This document shows, piece after piece, positions 48,617 through 62,382 of a stretch of DNA of 64,000 bases. Made by a program: the position numbers and the translations under genes. The DNA lies in the NCBI RefSeq assembly GCF_030867145.1, contig NC_134442.1:1069001-1133000 (forward strand), given 5' to 3'. The DNA is from Opisthocomus hoazin. Its lineage: Eukaryota; Chordata; Aves; Opisthocomiformes; Opisthocomidae. The notes under the pieces were generated by a model that did not search any database, was not told where the DNA came from, and worked only from the letters and a program-made list of their open reading frames with translations. The first letter of the stretch is position 1, and each line of letters starts with the position of its first letter.

Positions 48617-51602
48617 ATCATAGAATCACAGAATCACAGATGGTAGAGGTTGGAAGGGACCTCTGTGGGTCATCTAGTCCAACCCCCCTGCCCAAGCAGG
48701 GTCACCTACTATAGGCTGTAGAGGACCTTGTTCAGGTGGGTCTTGAATATCTCTGAGAAGGAGACTCCACAACCTCCCTGGGCAGCCTGTTCCAGTGCTC
48801 TGTCACCCTCAGAGGGAAGAAGTTCTTCCTCATGTTCAGACGGAACTTCCTGTGCTTCAGTTTGTGCCCGTTGCCCCTTGTCCTGTCACTGGGCACTACT
48901 GAAAAGAGCTTGGCCCCATCCTACTGACACCCACCCTGCAGATATTTGTAAGTATATATTAGGTGCCCTCGCAGCCTTCTCTCTTCAGGCTGAACAAGCC
49001 CAGCTCCCTTAGCCTCTCCTTATAGGAGAGATGTTCCAGTCCCCTCACCATCCTCGTAGCCCTTCGCTGGAGTCTCTCCAGTAGCTCTTCATCTTACTTG
49101 AACTGGGGAGCCCAGAACTGAACACAGTTCCAGATGGGGCCTCACCAGGGCAGTGTGAAGGGGAAGAAAATCCTCCCTCGACCTGCTGGCCACACTCCTC
49201 CTAATGCATCCCAGGATCCCATTAGCTTTCTTGGCAGCCATGGCATACTGCTTGCTCTTGGTTAACCTGTCGTTCACCAGGACAACCAGATCCCTCTCCG
49301 CACAGCTGCTCTCCAGCAGGTCCACTCCAAGCCTGTACTGATGCATGGGGTTGTTCCTCCCCAGGAGCAGGACTCTGCATTTGCCTTTGTTGAACCGCAT
49401 CAGGTTCCTCTCTGCCCAGCTTTCCAGCCTATCCAGGTCACGCTGAATGGCAGCACAGCCTTCTGGTGTATATACCACACCTCCCAGTTTGGTGTCATCA
49501 GCAAATATGCTGAGGGTACATTCAAACTCTTCATCCAGGTCGTTGATGAAGAAGTGAAACAAGACTGGGCCTAGTACTGACCCCTGAGGGACACCACTAG
49601 TTACCGGTCTCCAACTAGACTCAGCGCCGCTGACTACAACCCTCTGAGTTCTGCCATTCAGACAGTTCTCAATCCACTTCACCAACCACTCATCTAGCCC
49701 ACACTTCCTGAGCTTCCCTAGGAGGATATTATGGGAGACTGTGTCAAAAGCCTTGCTGAAGTCAAGGTAGAAAACATCCACGGCTCTAACTTCATCTAGC
49801 CAGCCAGTCATGCCATCGTAGAAAGCTATCAGATTAGTCAGGCATGATTTCCCCTTGGTGAAGCCATGCTGACTACTCCTGATAACCTTCTTTTCCTCCA
49901 CTTGCTTGATGATGGCCTCCAGGATAAGCTGCTCCATCACCTTTCCCGGGATGGAGGTGAGGCTGACCGGCCTGTAGTTCCCTGGGTCCTCCTTCTTGTC
50001 CTTTTAGAAGATTGGAGTGACATTGGCCTTCCTCCAGTCCTCGGGCACCTCTCCTGTCCTCCAGGACCTCTCAAAGATGATGGAGAGTGGCTCAGCAATG
50101 ACATCTGCCAGCTCCCTCAGCACTTGTGGGTGCATTCCATTGGGGCCCATGGATTTGTGGGTATCCAGATTGTTTAATCGATCCCTCACACAGTCCTCCT
50201 CAACCAAGGGAAAGTCGTCCTCTCTCTAGGTTTCTTCTCTTACCTCCAGGGCCTGGGATTCTTGAGGGCCTGCCTTGACACTGAAGACTGAAGCAAAGAA
50301 GGCATTCAGTAGCTCTGCCTTCTCTGCATCCTCTGTCACCAGGACACCCACCTCATTCAGCAGCGGCCCCACATTGTCCCTAGCCTTTCTTTTGCTGCTG
50401 ATGTACTTGAAGAAGCCCTTCTTGTTGTTTTTGACATCCCTTGCCAGCTCCAATTCCAAGTGGGTCTTGGCCTTCCTCGTCACATCCCTGCACGCTCTCA
50501 CCACGTTTTTGTACTCTTCCCAAGTGGCCTGCCCCTCTTTCCACATTCCACGGACCTTTCTCTTCCACCTGATCTCCACTAGAATCTCCTTGTTCAACCA
50601 TGCAGGTCTCCTTCCTCCTTTGTTATACTTCTTTCTCAGGGGGATGCACCGCTCCTGAGCGTGGAGGAAGTGACATTTAAACAGCGACCAGCACTCTTGG
50701 ACCTTCCTGCCTTCGAAAGCCCTGGCCCATGCGATTCTTCCCAGTAGCTCCCTGAAGACGCCAAAGTTAGCCTTTCTGAGGTCCAAGGTTTTGATCCTGC
50801 TTATCGCCCTGCTTCCTCCATGCAGGATTCTGAACTCGACCATTCCATGATCACTGCAGCTGAGTCTACCTCCAACCTTCACAGCCTCCACCAGTCCCTC
50901 CTTGTTTCTTAATACAAGGTCCAGCAGAGTGCCTTTCCTTGTGGGTTCCTTCACCACTTGCGTCAGAAAGTTATCGTCGATGCTCTGTAGGAACCGCCTG
51001 GATTGTGCCTGCCTAGCTGTATGGTCTTCCCAGCTGATGTCAGGGTGGTTGAAGTCCCCATGAGAACCAGGGCCTGTGATTTTGAGGCTGCTTGTAGCTG
51101 CCTGTAGAAAGCCTCATCAATTTCCTTCTCCTGGTCAGGTGGCACTGTAATGTCACCCGTGTGAGACTGTCCCTTAATTCTTACCCACAAGCTCTCAACT
51201 CGTTCCTCATTTGCCCCCAGGCCAACCTCAATGCACTCCAGGTGCTCCCTCACATATGGAGCAACTCCACCACCTCTCCTTGTTGGCCTGTCTTTCCTAA
51301 AGAGTCTGTAGCCATCCATGACAGCATGCCAGTCATGCGAGTTGTCCGACCGCGTTTCTGTGATGGCGACCAAGTCATAGCCGTCCTGCTGTATAATGGC
51401 TTCCAGCTCCTCCTGTTTTTGCCCATGCTACGTGCGTTGGTATAGACACACTTGAGCTGGGCAGCAAATCTCACCCCTGACCCTGGCACGCCAAACCTGG
51501 GCTCTTCCCTAGTGAGCTGGGTGATGTCCCCTTCCCCCTTTCAACCTCGTTTAAAGCCCTCTCAATGAGCCCCGCCAGCTCTGTTTAAAGCCCTCTCAAT
51601 AA
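48617..51602 (-). mobile_element. CR1 LINE, 5'-truncated, inactive (unit 1)
   Basis: A non-LTR retrotransposon about 3 kb long on the minus strand. The 3' tail at 48617 ends in the ATTCTGTGATTCTATGAT-type octamer. Pol shows endonuclease pieces (ITETRSDNSHDWHAVMDGYR; TLLDLVLRNKEGLVEAVK) and reverse transcriptase ([39 protein letters not shown]). Damage: a one-base deletion at LMG|DFNHPD near 51060, a stop (TAG) after REET near 50227, and a stop (TAA) after VTPIF near 50003. The CR1 promoter and ORF1 are missing. Its 5' end coincides with the unit boundary. Confidence 0.92.
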
Positions 51603-53914
51603 TCCCCACAGCCTGTCCGACCTTCTTCTTGAGAGCCATTCCACATCCTTTTCTGTGTGGCCCCGCTCTGTACCTGCTAGAGGGGTGGGTCTAGCGGCCT
51701 GGCTGCTGGCGATGGCAGAAGGGAACACAGGTCATAGGGACCCCGCAGTTGGAAAGACCGAGTGTCTCGGGCCAGCTCCTGGTGGGAGCGCTGTGTGCGT
51801 GCGCAGTGCACTAGCGAACCTGAAGCTGGCCTAGCTCTCGAGCAAGAGGACAGAGACCTTTTCAGTCCCGTGGGTGGCATGTGGCTGCAGCCTACCTGAC
51901 TGATCAGCCCCAGCATTCACAGACCTTACAAGAGGACCAGGCCTGCCAACCACCGGCCACATCTCCACCTGCTGGAGTCAGGAAGGACTTGGAGATGCTT
52001 GACCACGCATACCCCGAGCTGCTTCCCACCTAGGCACGTCCCCTCTGCACTACCTGTTTGGGGGCTGTGGTGATTAGGGACAGGGCTCAGCCAAACAAGC
52101 AAAGCTGTCTCTGCCAGAGTGCTCTCCCCAGAATGACCCCAGCTCTTCCTTCACATATTGCTGAAGTGTGCCCACCTCTCACACCATTCCCTCTTAACCA
52201 CCTGCAAAAATCTGCTGCTGGCATCACAGAGTATCCACAGAAGACAAGTGACGTTCTCCAAGGCCACCTTCTGCCTGCTCTAAGCAGATATCGAGCACCA
52301 CCTTCAGGTCAATTTTTGAAAACCAAAGCAGCGTGGAGTGCGGTTTGTTTGGGGACGTCTTCTAGTGCCTATGAAGCCATGCTGCTTCCAATTGCACGTC
52401 TGTGGCCACGCATAGCAGGCAGTGCGACTGCCCGCACCAGTGTTGGCCCAGAAGAGCAATGTAGCTGGTAGACCCTCAGTCTCAACCTGCCATCTGGTTC
52501 ACCTCCGTTTCTGTCTTGTCTCCTGTCTCTCAGTGCTCTTCCCTCTGCCAGGCACTCTTCCCAGTCACTCCATCACCTGCCAGTGCCTTTCGCTGTTCTC
52601 GTGTTTCGATGGCAGGTGGTACCTTGAAAGCACTGTCCCAGCCATGGGACCTGCACCTATTTCTCTCCTTTCGCCTCTGTGTGCTCTGGCTGCGTGACAC
52701 TTTCTTTGACCTCAGAGGCCCTTTGTGCCTGGCTCTCTCCTGCTGCTAAAGCCTGTTCCTGCAAGAGAAGAGGCAATTAGTTGGTGTCTCCTCCCTGCTA
52801 TCTCACCTGCATCTCCCTGGCCTGGGCAGCTGGTGGGAACTGTCACCATCAGCCCCAGCTGTCCTAGAAGTCCTCTCCTGGCTCTGGGTGTGCTTGGCAT
52901 CGAACGTGGTTCCTGAAGGAGAAGAGCAAAACTCCAAGTAACTCCTGGGCACCAACCTGCTGGGAGAGCTCATTTGAAGGCAGGTTGGCAGCAAGCCCCA
53001 AGGCTGCTCCAGGGGTGCTCCCTGTCCCGAGCTCAGCCACAGGTCCCACACCCGGCTCTCTTGTTACCAAGAGGGATTTGCTTGCATTTTCCTTTTCTTG
53101 TAATTCGTGCGTGGGTGCTGGGAAAAGAGGCAGCAGAAGGACGCACTGGCTAAAACCCCTTCTTACTGCCAGCCATAAAGGTGCCTCTCGCCTGGGAGCA
53201 CGAGAAGGACCCCGTGTTACCACTCTCCATTCCTTACAGGCAGTCTGAAGACTATTCACATATTCATTTTCATACACCACCAAAGTTTTAGCCTCATGTC
53301 CCAGCAGTTTGTTTAGAAAAACGTACAATTTAAAAACGTTTTAGAATATCAAGACACCATCTGAAGTCTCCAGCGATGTCTGAAATGTTTTGAGTTGGCT
53401 TTGTCCTGTTTCCTTAGATGCTGAAATATAAGTTAGAACAGCACCACACTCGATCACTTCTCTTTTTTTCACATGTCACACAGTGGAATAGAGATGAGAG
53501 ATCTCCCAGGGAAGTGACAAAAAAGCGGGCCCTGAGCTGGAAGCCACGTGTAGCTGTGTCAGCATGGCACTGTGCTCAGAGCTAAAATCAGTACAATACA
53601 TAGGCAACCAAGCAGCTCTTTCTGCAAGGTACAATTCCATGTCATACTGACAGAAGTAGATCGTGAGAGTGCCTTGCAATTCTTAAAATGCACAATATTG
53701 CATGGCATAGACATGTCTGTTGTCTTTGCCTGCAGCAGAAGGCTGGAGTGGAAGGAAGACACAGAGGAGACTCCTCACAGAGTCAACATGGAATGAGTAA
53801 GAAGAGGGGAAAAAAAGTCCCAGAAGCAAAGGTCAAACACATCACCAAGGCATTAAGCTTATTAGCTTGCGGTGCGGTACAGACTGCTTGTTTTCTTTAA
53901 TAACACTTGATTTT

Positions 53915-54930
53915 GATTGTGATAAACCACAATACAAACCAAAACACCATACAGCAGTCAATGCAATAAAAAATACAGTACGTACAATAAACGCAACGCC
54001 AGGCCCTGCAATACATACCATGCAACTCAACACATACGATACGTACAATACAACACATGCATTGCAATAATGCCGTAGCATGACATACAACACAATATAG
54101 GATACAACACCAGCACCACAACACAACACGCACAGCACATACAATAGAAAATACAACACACGCATCACATACAACACATGCTACAGCATACACTGTGTAC
54201 TGCATACAGTCAAATGCATACAGTACTAAAGACAATACAAACCAAAATACAATGCCTACAACACAAACACAGGATATAGACAAGGCAATCTACGCCACAC
54301 CATACAACACCGTATCATCCAATACCATACAACACACAGTAGGCACCACACGATAAACAATACAATACCGACACAGCATGCAGTACATACAATGCCTGCA
54401 TACAGTACAGTGCATACCCTAACCTTCATCAAATAGAATACAATAGATACAGTGCAGAACATAAAATACAATACACCATATACCATACGTGACAGACAAT
54501 GCAATGCATACTAGACAATACAAATCCCAGTAGTCGAGAAAATACAGTACAAGAAACACCATTCCATATATTCTGTACAAAATAATACATAAAATACCTA
54601 CAATAACATCAATGCCTTACTGTACAATACATTAAAGAGAACACGTAAAATACATTATGACACATAAAATACATAAAATGCAATACAAAATGCAGTGTAA
54701 CATTATACCATACAATACCATACCATACAATAGATAACATACAGTACAATATAATACAAACTACAATACAAAGAATACAATAAAAACCAGCAGACCATAC
54801 CATAGAATACAATAAACCCCATACTGTATATACCATACAGCACATGCAATACTTACGAAAAATAAATACCATGCCATGCAATAGAATACATACAGAAAAT
54901 GCCATACCATAAAATAAAGCGCAAAATTCA
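53915..54930 (-). repeat. Pentanucleotide array inside unit 2
   Basis: Counterpart of 47031-48045 with a handful of substitutions. The repeat has not changed length, which is unusual for such an array unless the copies are young. Confidence 0.85.
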
Positions 54931-55500
54931 CTCAGCCTTCTCTCCCTAGACTCAGCTTTGTGCCTGTGGATGGAGGCTGCCCATGCTTCACAGACTCCCA
55001 TGCCCCATGGGCCAAGTGCCCACCCCTCCTCTGCCACTCCTTGGTACACTTCATGCTTCACACTTCTGATCTTCAGAGCACTGCACCAATATTAACTAAT
55101 CTTCTCTCAAATTTCTTTTACCTTCTTCCACATACGCTTCCTGTGTTGTTGCCTCATGAAGATGTCTTTGGCCTGCTCTTGTCCCTGAATTGTTATTTTT
55201 TTACTTTGAATTTGATATGTTATATAATCTGTGGGGTTGATCCCGGGGTTTGATTTATCTTGAAGATCTCAAAATGCAATCCAGCCTTACAATCGATCTA
55301 TAACAAATGAAGGACTATCTTGACATTGCAATAATAGATAAAACAGACTGTCTGAAAGAGGCTTGTGTGCAGCTTGGGTATTTGAGAGGACTAGACTGAA
55401 GAAATTCAGAACTGTCATAACATGACTGCACTAACTTTTCTGGTAATTGTCTGAACCAGTATCAACTAAATTTTGAAAAAAAAAAGCATGTTGGAGGTTG

Positions 55501-58484
55501 ATCATAGAATCACAGAATCACAGATGGTAGAGGTTGGAAGGGACCTCTGTGGGTCATCTAGTCCAACCCCCCTGCCCAAGCAGGGTCACCTACTATAGGC
55601 TGTAGAGGACCTTGTTCAGGCGGGTCTTGAATATCTCCGAGAAGGAGACTCCACAACCTCCCTGGGCAGCCTGTTCCAGTGCTCTGTCACCCTCAGAGGG
55701 AAGAAGTTCTTCCTCATGTTCAGACGGAACTTCCTGTGCTTCAGTTTGTGCCCGTTGCCCCTTGTCCTGTCACTGGGCACTACTGAAAAGAGCTTGGCCC
55801 CATCCTACTGACACCCACCCTGCAGATATTTGTAAGTATATATTAGGTGCCCTCGCAGCCTTCTCTCTTCAGGCTGAACAAGCCCAGCTCCCTTAGCCTC
55901 TCCTTATAGGAGAGATGTTCCAGTCCCCTCACCATCCTCGTAGCCCTTCGCTGGACTCTCTCCAGTAGCTCTTCATCTTACTTGAACTGGGGAGCCCAGA
56001 ACTGAACACAGTTCCAGATGGGGCCTCACCAGGGCAGTGTGAAGGGGAAGAAAATCCTCCCTCGACCTGCTGGCCACACTCCTCCTAATGCATCCCAGGA
56101 TCCCATTAGCTTTCTTGGCAGCCATGGCATACTGCTTGCTCATGGTTAACCTGTCGTTCACCAGGACAACCACATCCCTCTCCGCACAGCTGCTCTCCAG
56201 CAGGTCCACTCCAAGCCTGTACTGATGCATGGGGTTGTTCCTCCCCAGGAGCAGGACTCTGCATTTGCCTTTGTTGAACCGCATCAGGTTCCTCTCTGCC
56301 CAACTTTCCAGCCTATCCAGGTCACGCTGAATGGCAGCACAGCCTTCTGGTGTATATACCACACCTCCCAGTTTGGTGTCATCAGCAAATATGCTGAGGG
56401 TACATTCAAACTCTTCATCCAGGTCGTTGATGAAGAAGTGAAACAAGACTGGGCCTAGTACTGACCCCTGAGGGACACCACTAGTTACCGGTCTCCAACT
56501 AGACTCAGCGCCGCTGACTACAACCCTCTGAGTTCTGCCATTCAGACAGTTCTCAATCCACTTCACCAACCACTCATCTAGCCCACACTTCCTGAGCTTC
56601 CCTAGGAGGATATTATGGGAGACTGTGTCGAAAGCCTTGCTGAAGTCAAGGTAGAAAACATCCACGGCTCTAACTTCATCTAGCCAGCCAGTCATACCAT
56701 CGTAGAAAGCTATCAGATTAGTCAGGCATGATTTCCCCTTGGTGAAGCCATGCTGACTACTCCTGATAACTTTCTTTTCCTCCACTTGCTTGATGATGGC
56801 CTCCAGGATAAGCTGCTCCATCACCTTTCCCGGGATGGAGGTGAGGCTGACCGGCCTGTAGTTCCCTGGGTCCTGCTTCTTGTCCTTTTAGAAGATTGGA
56901 GTGACATTGGCCTTCCTCCAGTCCTCGGGCACCTCTCCTGTCCTCCAGGACCTCTCAAAGATGATGGAGAGTGGCTCAGCAATGACATCTGCCAGCTCCC
57001 TCAGCACTTGTGGGTGCATTCCATTGGGGCCCATGGATTTGTGGGTATCCAGATTGTTTAATCGATCCCTCACACAGTCCTCCTCAACCAAGGGAAAGTC
57101 GTCCTCTCTCTAGGTTTCTTCTCTCACCTCCAGGGCCTGGGATTCTTGAGGGCCTGCCTTGACACTGAAGACTGAAGCAAAGAAGGCATTCAGTAGCTCT
57201 GCCTTCTCTGCATCCTCTGTCACCAGGACACCCACCTCATTCAGCAGCGGCCCCACATTGTCCCTAGCCTTTCTTTTGCTGCTGATGTACTTGAAGAAGC
57301 CCTTCTTTTTGTTCTTGACATCCCTTGCCAGCTCCAATTCCAAGTGGGTCTTGGCCTTCCTCGTCACATCCCTGCACGCTCTCACCACGTTTTTGTACTC
57401 TTCCCAAGTGGCCTGCCCCTCTTTCCACATTCCACGGACCTTTCTCTTCCACCTGATCTCCACTAGAATCTCCTTGTTCAACCATGCAGGTCTCCTTCCT
57501 CCTTTGTTATACTTCTTTCTCAGGGGGATGCACCGCTCCTGAACGTGGAGGAAGTGACATTTAAACAGCGACCAGCACTCTTGGACCTTCCTGCCTTCAA
57601 AAGCCCTGGCCCACTGGATTCTTCCCAGTAGCTCCCTGAAGACGCCAAAGTTAGCCTTTCTGAGGTCCAAGGTTTTGATCCTGCTTATCGCCCTGCTTCC
57701 TCCATGCAGGATTCTGAACTCGACCATTCCATGGTCACTGCAGCTGAGTCTACCTCCGACCTTCACAGCCTCCACCAGTCCCTCCTTGTTTGTTAATACA
57801 AGGTCCAGCAGAGTGCCTTTCCTTGTGGGTTCCTTCACCACTTGCGTCAGAAAGTTATCATCGATGCTCTGTAGGAACCGCCTGGATTGTGCCTGCCTAG
57901 CTGTATGGTCTTCCCAGCTGATGTCAGGGTGGTTGAAGTCCCCATGAGAACCAGGGCCTGTGATTTTGAGGCTGCTTGTAGCTGCCTGTAGAAAGCCTCA
58001 TCAATTTCCTTCTCCTGGTCAGGTGGCACTGTAATGTCACCCGTGTGAGACTGTCCCTTAATTCTTACCCACAAGCTCTCAACTCGTTCCTCATTTGCCC
58101 CCAGGCCAACCTCAATGCATTCCAGTTGCTCCCTCACATATAGAGCAACTCCACCACCTCTCCTTGTTGGCCTGTCTTTCCTAAAGAGTCTGTAGCCATC
58201 CATGACAGCATGCCAGTCATGCGAGTTGTCCGACCGCGTTTCTGTGATGGCGACCAAGTCATAGCCGTCCTGCTGTATAATGGCTTCCAGCTCCTCCTGT
58301 TTTTGCCCATGCTACGTGCGTTGGTATAGACACACTTGAGCTGGGCAGCAAATCTCACCCGACCCTGGCACGCCAAACCTGGGCTCTTCCCTAGTGAGCT
58401 GGGTGATGTCCCCTTCCCCCTTTGAACCTCGTTTAAAGCCCTCTCAATGAGCCCCGCCAGCTCTGTTTAAAGCCCTCTCAATAA
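55501..58484 (-). mobile_element. CR1 LINE, 5'-truncated, inactive (unit 2)
   Basis: Same insertion and same three lesions as in unit 1. In RT it has Met for Lys in RLT(K/M)SKQ and Val for Leu in ERD(L/V)VVL relative to unit 1, and shares both with unit 3. Confidence 0.92.
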
Positions 58485-60796
58485 TCCCCACAGCCTGTCC
58501 GACCTTCTTCTTGAGAGCCATTCCACATCCTTTTCTGTGTGGCCCCGCTCTGTACCTGCTAGAGGGGTGGGTCTAGCGGCCTGGCTGCTAGCGATGGCAG
58601 AAGGGAACACAGGTCATAGGGACCCCGCAGTTGGAAAGACCGAGTGTCTCGGGCCAGCTCCTGGTGGGAGCGCTGTGTGCGTGCGCAGTGCACTAGCGAA
58701 CCTGAAGCTGGCCTAGCTCTCGAGCAAGAGGACAGAGACCTTTTCAGTCCCGTGGGTGGCATGTGGCTGCAGCCTACCTGACTGATCAGCCCCAGCATTC
58801 ACAGACCTTACAAGAGGACCAGGCCTGCCAACCACCGGCCACATCTCCACCTGCTGGAGTCAGGAAGGACTTGGAGGTGCTTGACCACGCATACCCTGAG
58901 CTGCTTCCCACCTAGGCACGTCCCCTCTGCACTACCTGTTTGGGGGCTGTGGTGATTAGGGACAGGGCTCAGCCAAACAAGCAAAGCTGTCTCTGCCAGA
59001 GTGCTCTCCCCAGAATGACCCCAGCTCTTCCTTCACATATTGCTGAAGTGTGCCCACCTCTCACACCATTCCCTCTTAACCACCTGCAAAAATCTGCTGC
59101 TGGCATCACAGAGTATCCACAGAAGACAAGTGACGTTCTCCAAGGCCACCTTCTGCCTGCTCTAAGCAGATATCGGGCACCACCTTCAGGTCAATTTTTG
59201 AAAACCAAAGCAGCGTGGAGTGCGGTTTGTTTGGGGACGTCTTCTAGTGCCTATGAAGCCATGCTGCTTCCAATTGCACGTCTGTGGCCACGCATAGCAG
59301 GCAGTGCGACTGCCCGCACCAGTGTTGGCCCAGAAGAGCAATGTAGCTGGTAGACCTTCAGTCTCAACCTGCCATCTGGTTCACCTCCGTTTCTGTCTTG
59401 TCTCCTGTCTCTCAGTGCTCTTCCCTCTGCCAGGCACTCTTCCCAGTCACTCCATCACCTGCCAGTGCCTTTCGCTGTTCTCGTGTTTCGATGGCAGGTG
59501 GTACCTTGAAAGCACTGTCCCAGCCATGGGACCTGCACCTATTTCTCTCCTTTCGCCTCTGTGTGCTCTGGCTGCGTGACACTTTCTTTGACCTCAGAGG
59601 CCCTTTGTGCCTGGCTCTCTCCTGCTGCTAAAGCCTGTTCCTGCAAGAGAAGAGGCAATTAGTTGGTGTCTCCTCCCTGCTATCTCACCTGCATCTCCCT
59701 GGCCTGGGCAGCTGGTGGGAACTGTCACCATCAGCCCCAGCTGTCCTAGAAGTCCTCTCCTGGCTCTGGGTGTGCTTGGCATCGAACGTGGTTCCTGAAG
59801 GAGAAGAGCAAAACTCCAAGTAACTCCTGGGCACCAACCTGCTGGGAGAGCTCATTTGAAGGCAGGTTGGCAGCAAGCCCCAAGGCTGCTCCAGGGGTGC
59901 TCCCTGTCCCGAGCTCAGCCACAGGTCCCACACCCGGCTCTCTTGTTACCAAGAGGGATTTGCTTGCATTTTCCTTTTCTTGTAATTCGTGCGTGGGTGC
60001 TGGGAAAAGAGGCAGCAGAAGGACGCACTGGCTAAAACCCCTTCTTACTGCCAGCCATAAAGGTGCCTCTCGCCTGGGAGCACGAGAAGGACCCCGTGTT
60101 ACCACTCTCCATTCCTTACAGGCAGTCTGAAGACTATTCACATATTCATTTTCATACACCACCAAAGTTTTAGCCTCATGTCCCAGCAGTTTGTTTAGAA
60201 AAACGTACAATTTAAAAACGTTTTAGAATATCAAGACACCATCTGAAGTCTCCAGCGATGTCTGAAATGTTTTGAGTTGGCTTTGTCCTGTTTCCTTAGA
60301 TGCTGAAATATAAGTTAGAACAGCACCACACTCGATCACTTCTCTTTTTTTCACATGTCACACAGTGGAATAGAGATGAGAGATCTCCCAGGGAAGTGAC
60401 AAAAAAGCGGGCCCTGAGCTGGAAGCCACGTGTAGCTGTGTCAGCATGGCACTGTGCTCAGAGCTAAAATCAGTACAATACATAGGCAACCAAGCAGCTC
60501 TTTCTGCAAGGTACAATTCCATGTCATACTGACAGAAGTAGATCGTGAGAGTGCCTTGCAATTCTTAAAATGCACAATATTGCATGGCATAGACATGTCT
60601 GTTGTCTTTGCCTGCAGCAGAAGGCTGGAGTGGAAGGAAGACACAGAGGAGACTCCTCACAGAGTCAACATGGAATGAGTAAGAAGAGGGGAAAAAAAGT
60701 CCCAGAAGCAAAGGTCAAACACATCACCAAGGCATTAAGCTTATTAGCTTGCGGTGCGGTACAGACTGCTTGTTTTCTTTAATAACACTTGATTTT

Positions 60797-61812
60797 GATT
60801 GTGATAAACCACAATACAAACCAAAACACCATACAGCAGTCAATGCAATAAAAAATACAGTACGTACAATAAACGCAACGCCAGGCCCTGCAATACATAC
60901 CATGCAACTCAACACATACGATACGTACAATACAACACATGCATTGCAATAATGCCGTAGCATGACATACAACACAATATAGGATACAACACCAGCACCA
61001 CAACACAACACGCACAGCACATACAATAGAAAATACAACACACGCATCACATACAACACATGCTACAGCATACACTGTGTACTGCATACAGTCAAATGCA
61101 TACAGTACTAAAGACAATACAAACCAAAATACAATGCCTACAACACAAACACAGGATATAGACAAGGCAATCTACGCCACACCATACAACACCGTATCAT
61201 CCAATACCATACAACACACAGTAGGCACCACACGATAAACAATACAATACCGACACAGCATGCAGTACATACAATGCCTGCATACAGTACAGTGCATACC
61301 CTAACCTTCATCAAATAGAATACAATAGATACAGTGCAGAACATAAAATACAATACACCATATACCATACGTGACAGACAATGCAATGCATACTAGACAA
61401 TACAAATCCCAGTAGTCGAGAAAATACAGTACAAGAAACACCATTCCATAAATTCTGTACAAAATAATACATAAAATACCTACAATAAAATCAATGCCTT
61501 ACTGTACAATACATTAAAGAGAACACGTAAAATACATTATGACACATAAAATACATAAAATGCAATACAAAATGCAGTGTAACATTATACCATACAATAC
61601 CATACCATACAATAGATAACATACAGTACAATATAATACAAACTACAATACAAAGAATACAATAAAAACCAGCAGACCATACCATAGAATACAATAAACC
61701 CCATACTGTATATACCATACAGCACATGCAATACTTACGAAAAATAAATACCGTGCCATGCAATAGAATACATACAGAAAATGCCATACCATAAAATAAA
61801 GCGCAAAATTCA
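60797..61812 (-). repeat. Pentanucleotide array inside unit 3
   Basis: Counterpart of 53915-54930, nearly identical. Confidence 0.85.
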
Positions 61813-62382
61813 CTCAGCCTTCTCTCCCTAGACTCAGCTTTGTGCCTGTGGATGGAGGCTGCCCATGCTTCACAGACTCCCATGCCCCATGGGCCAAGTG
61901 CCCACCCCTCCTCTGCCACTCCTTGGTACACTTCATGCTTCACACTTCTGATCTTCAGAGCACTGCACCAATATTAACTAATCTTCTCTCAAATTTCTTT
62001 TACCTTCTTCCACATACGCTTCCTGTGTTGTTGCCTCATGAAGATGTCTTTGGCCTGCTCTTGTCCCTGAATTGTTATTTTTTTACTTTGAATTTGATAT
62101 GTTATATAATCTGTGGGGTTGATCCCGGGGTTTGATTTATCTTGAAGATCTCAAAATGCAATCCAGCCTTACAATCGATCTATAACAAATGAAGGACTAT
62201 CTTGACATTGCAATAATAGATAAAACAGACTGTCTGAAAGAGGCTTGTGTGCAGCTTGGGTATTTGAGAGGACTAGACTGAAGAAATTCAGAACTGTCAT
62301 AACATGACTGCACTAACTTTTCTGGTAATTGTCTGAACCAGTATCAACTAAATTTTGAAAAAAAAAAGCATGTTGGAGGTTG

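Larger units (their letters stand above)
44719..51602 (+). repeat. Tandem unit 1 (6884 bp)
   Basis: First unit of a direct tandem array. It starts at TCCCCACAGCCTGTCCGACC, which recurs at 51603 and 58485. Contents: 44719-47030 unrecognised sequence with small ORFs, such as the 154-codon minus ORF 45980-46444 starting MYVFLNKLLGHEAK; a pentanucleotide array; 48046-48616 unrecognised; then a minus-strand CR1. The small ORFs recur in all units only because the units are near copies. Confidence 0.92.
51603..58484 (+). repeat. Tandem unit 2 (6882 bp)
   Basis: Second unit, at an offset of 6884 from unit 1 at every landmark checked (ORFs 45174/52058, CR1 end 48617/55501). It differs by scattered substitutions and a 2-bp loss near 58362, where CACCCGACC replaces CACCCCTGACC. 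Confidence 0.92.
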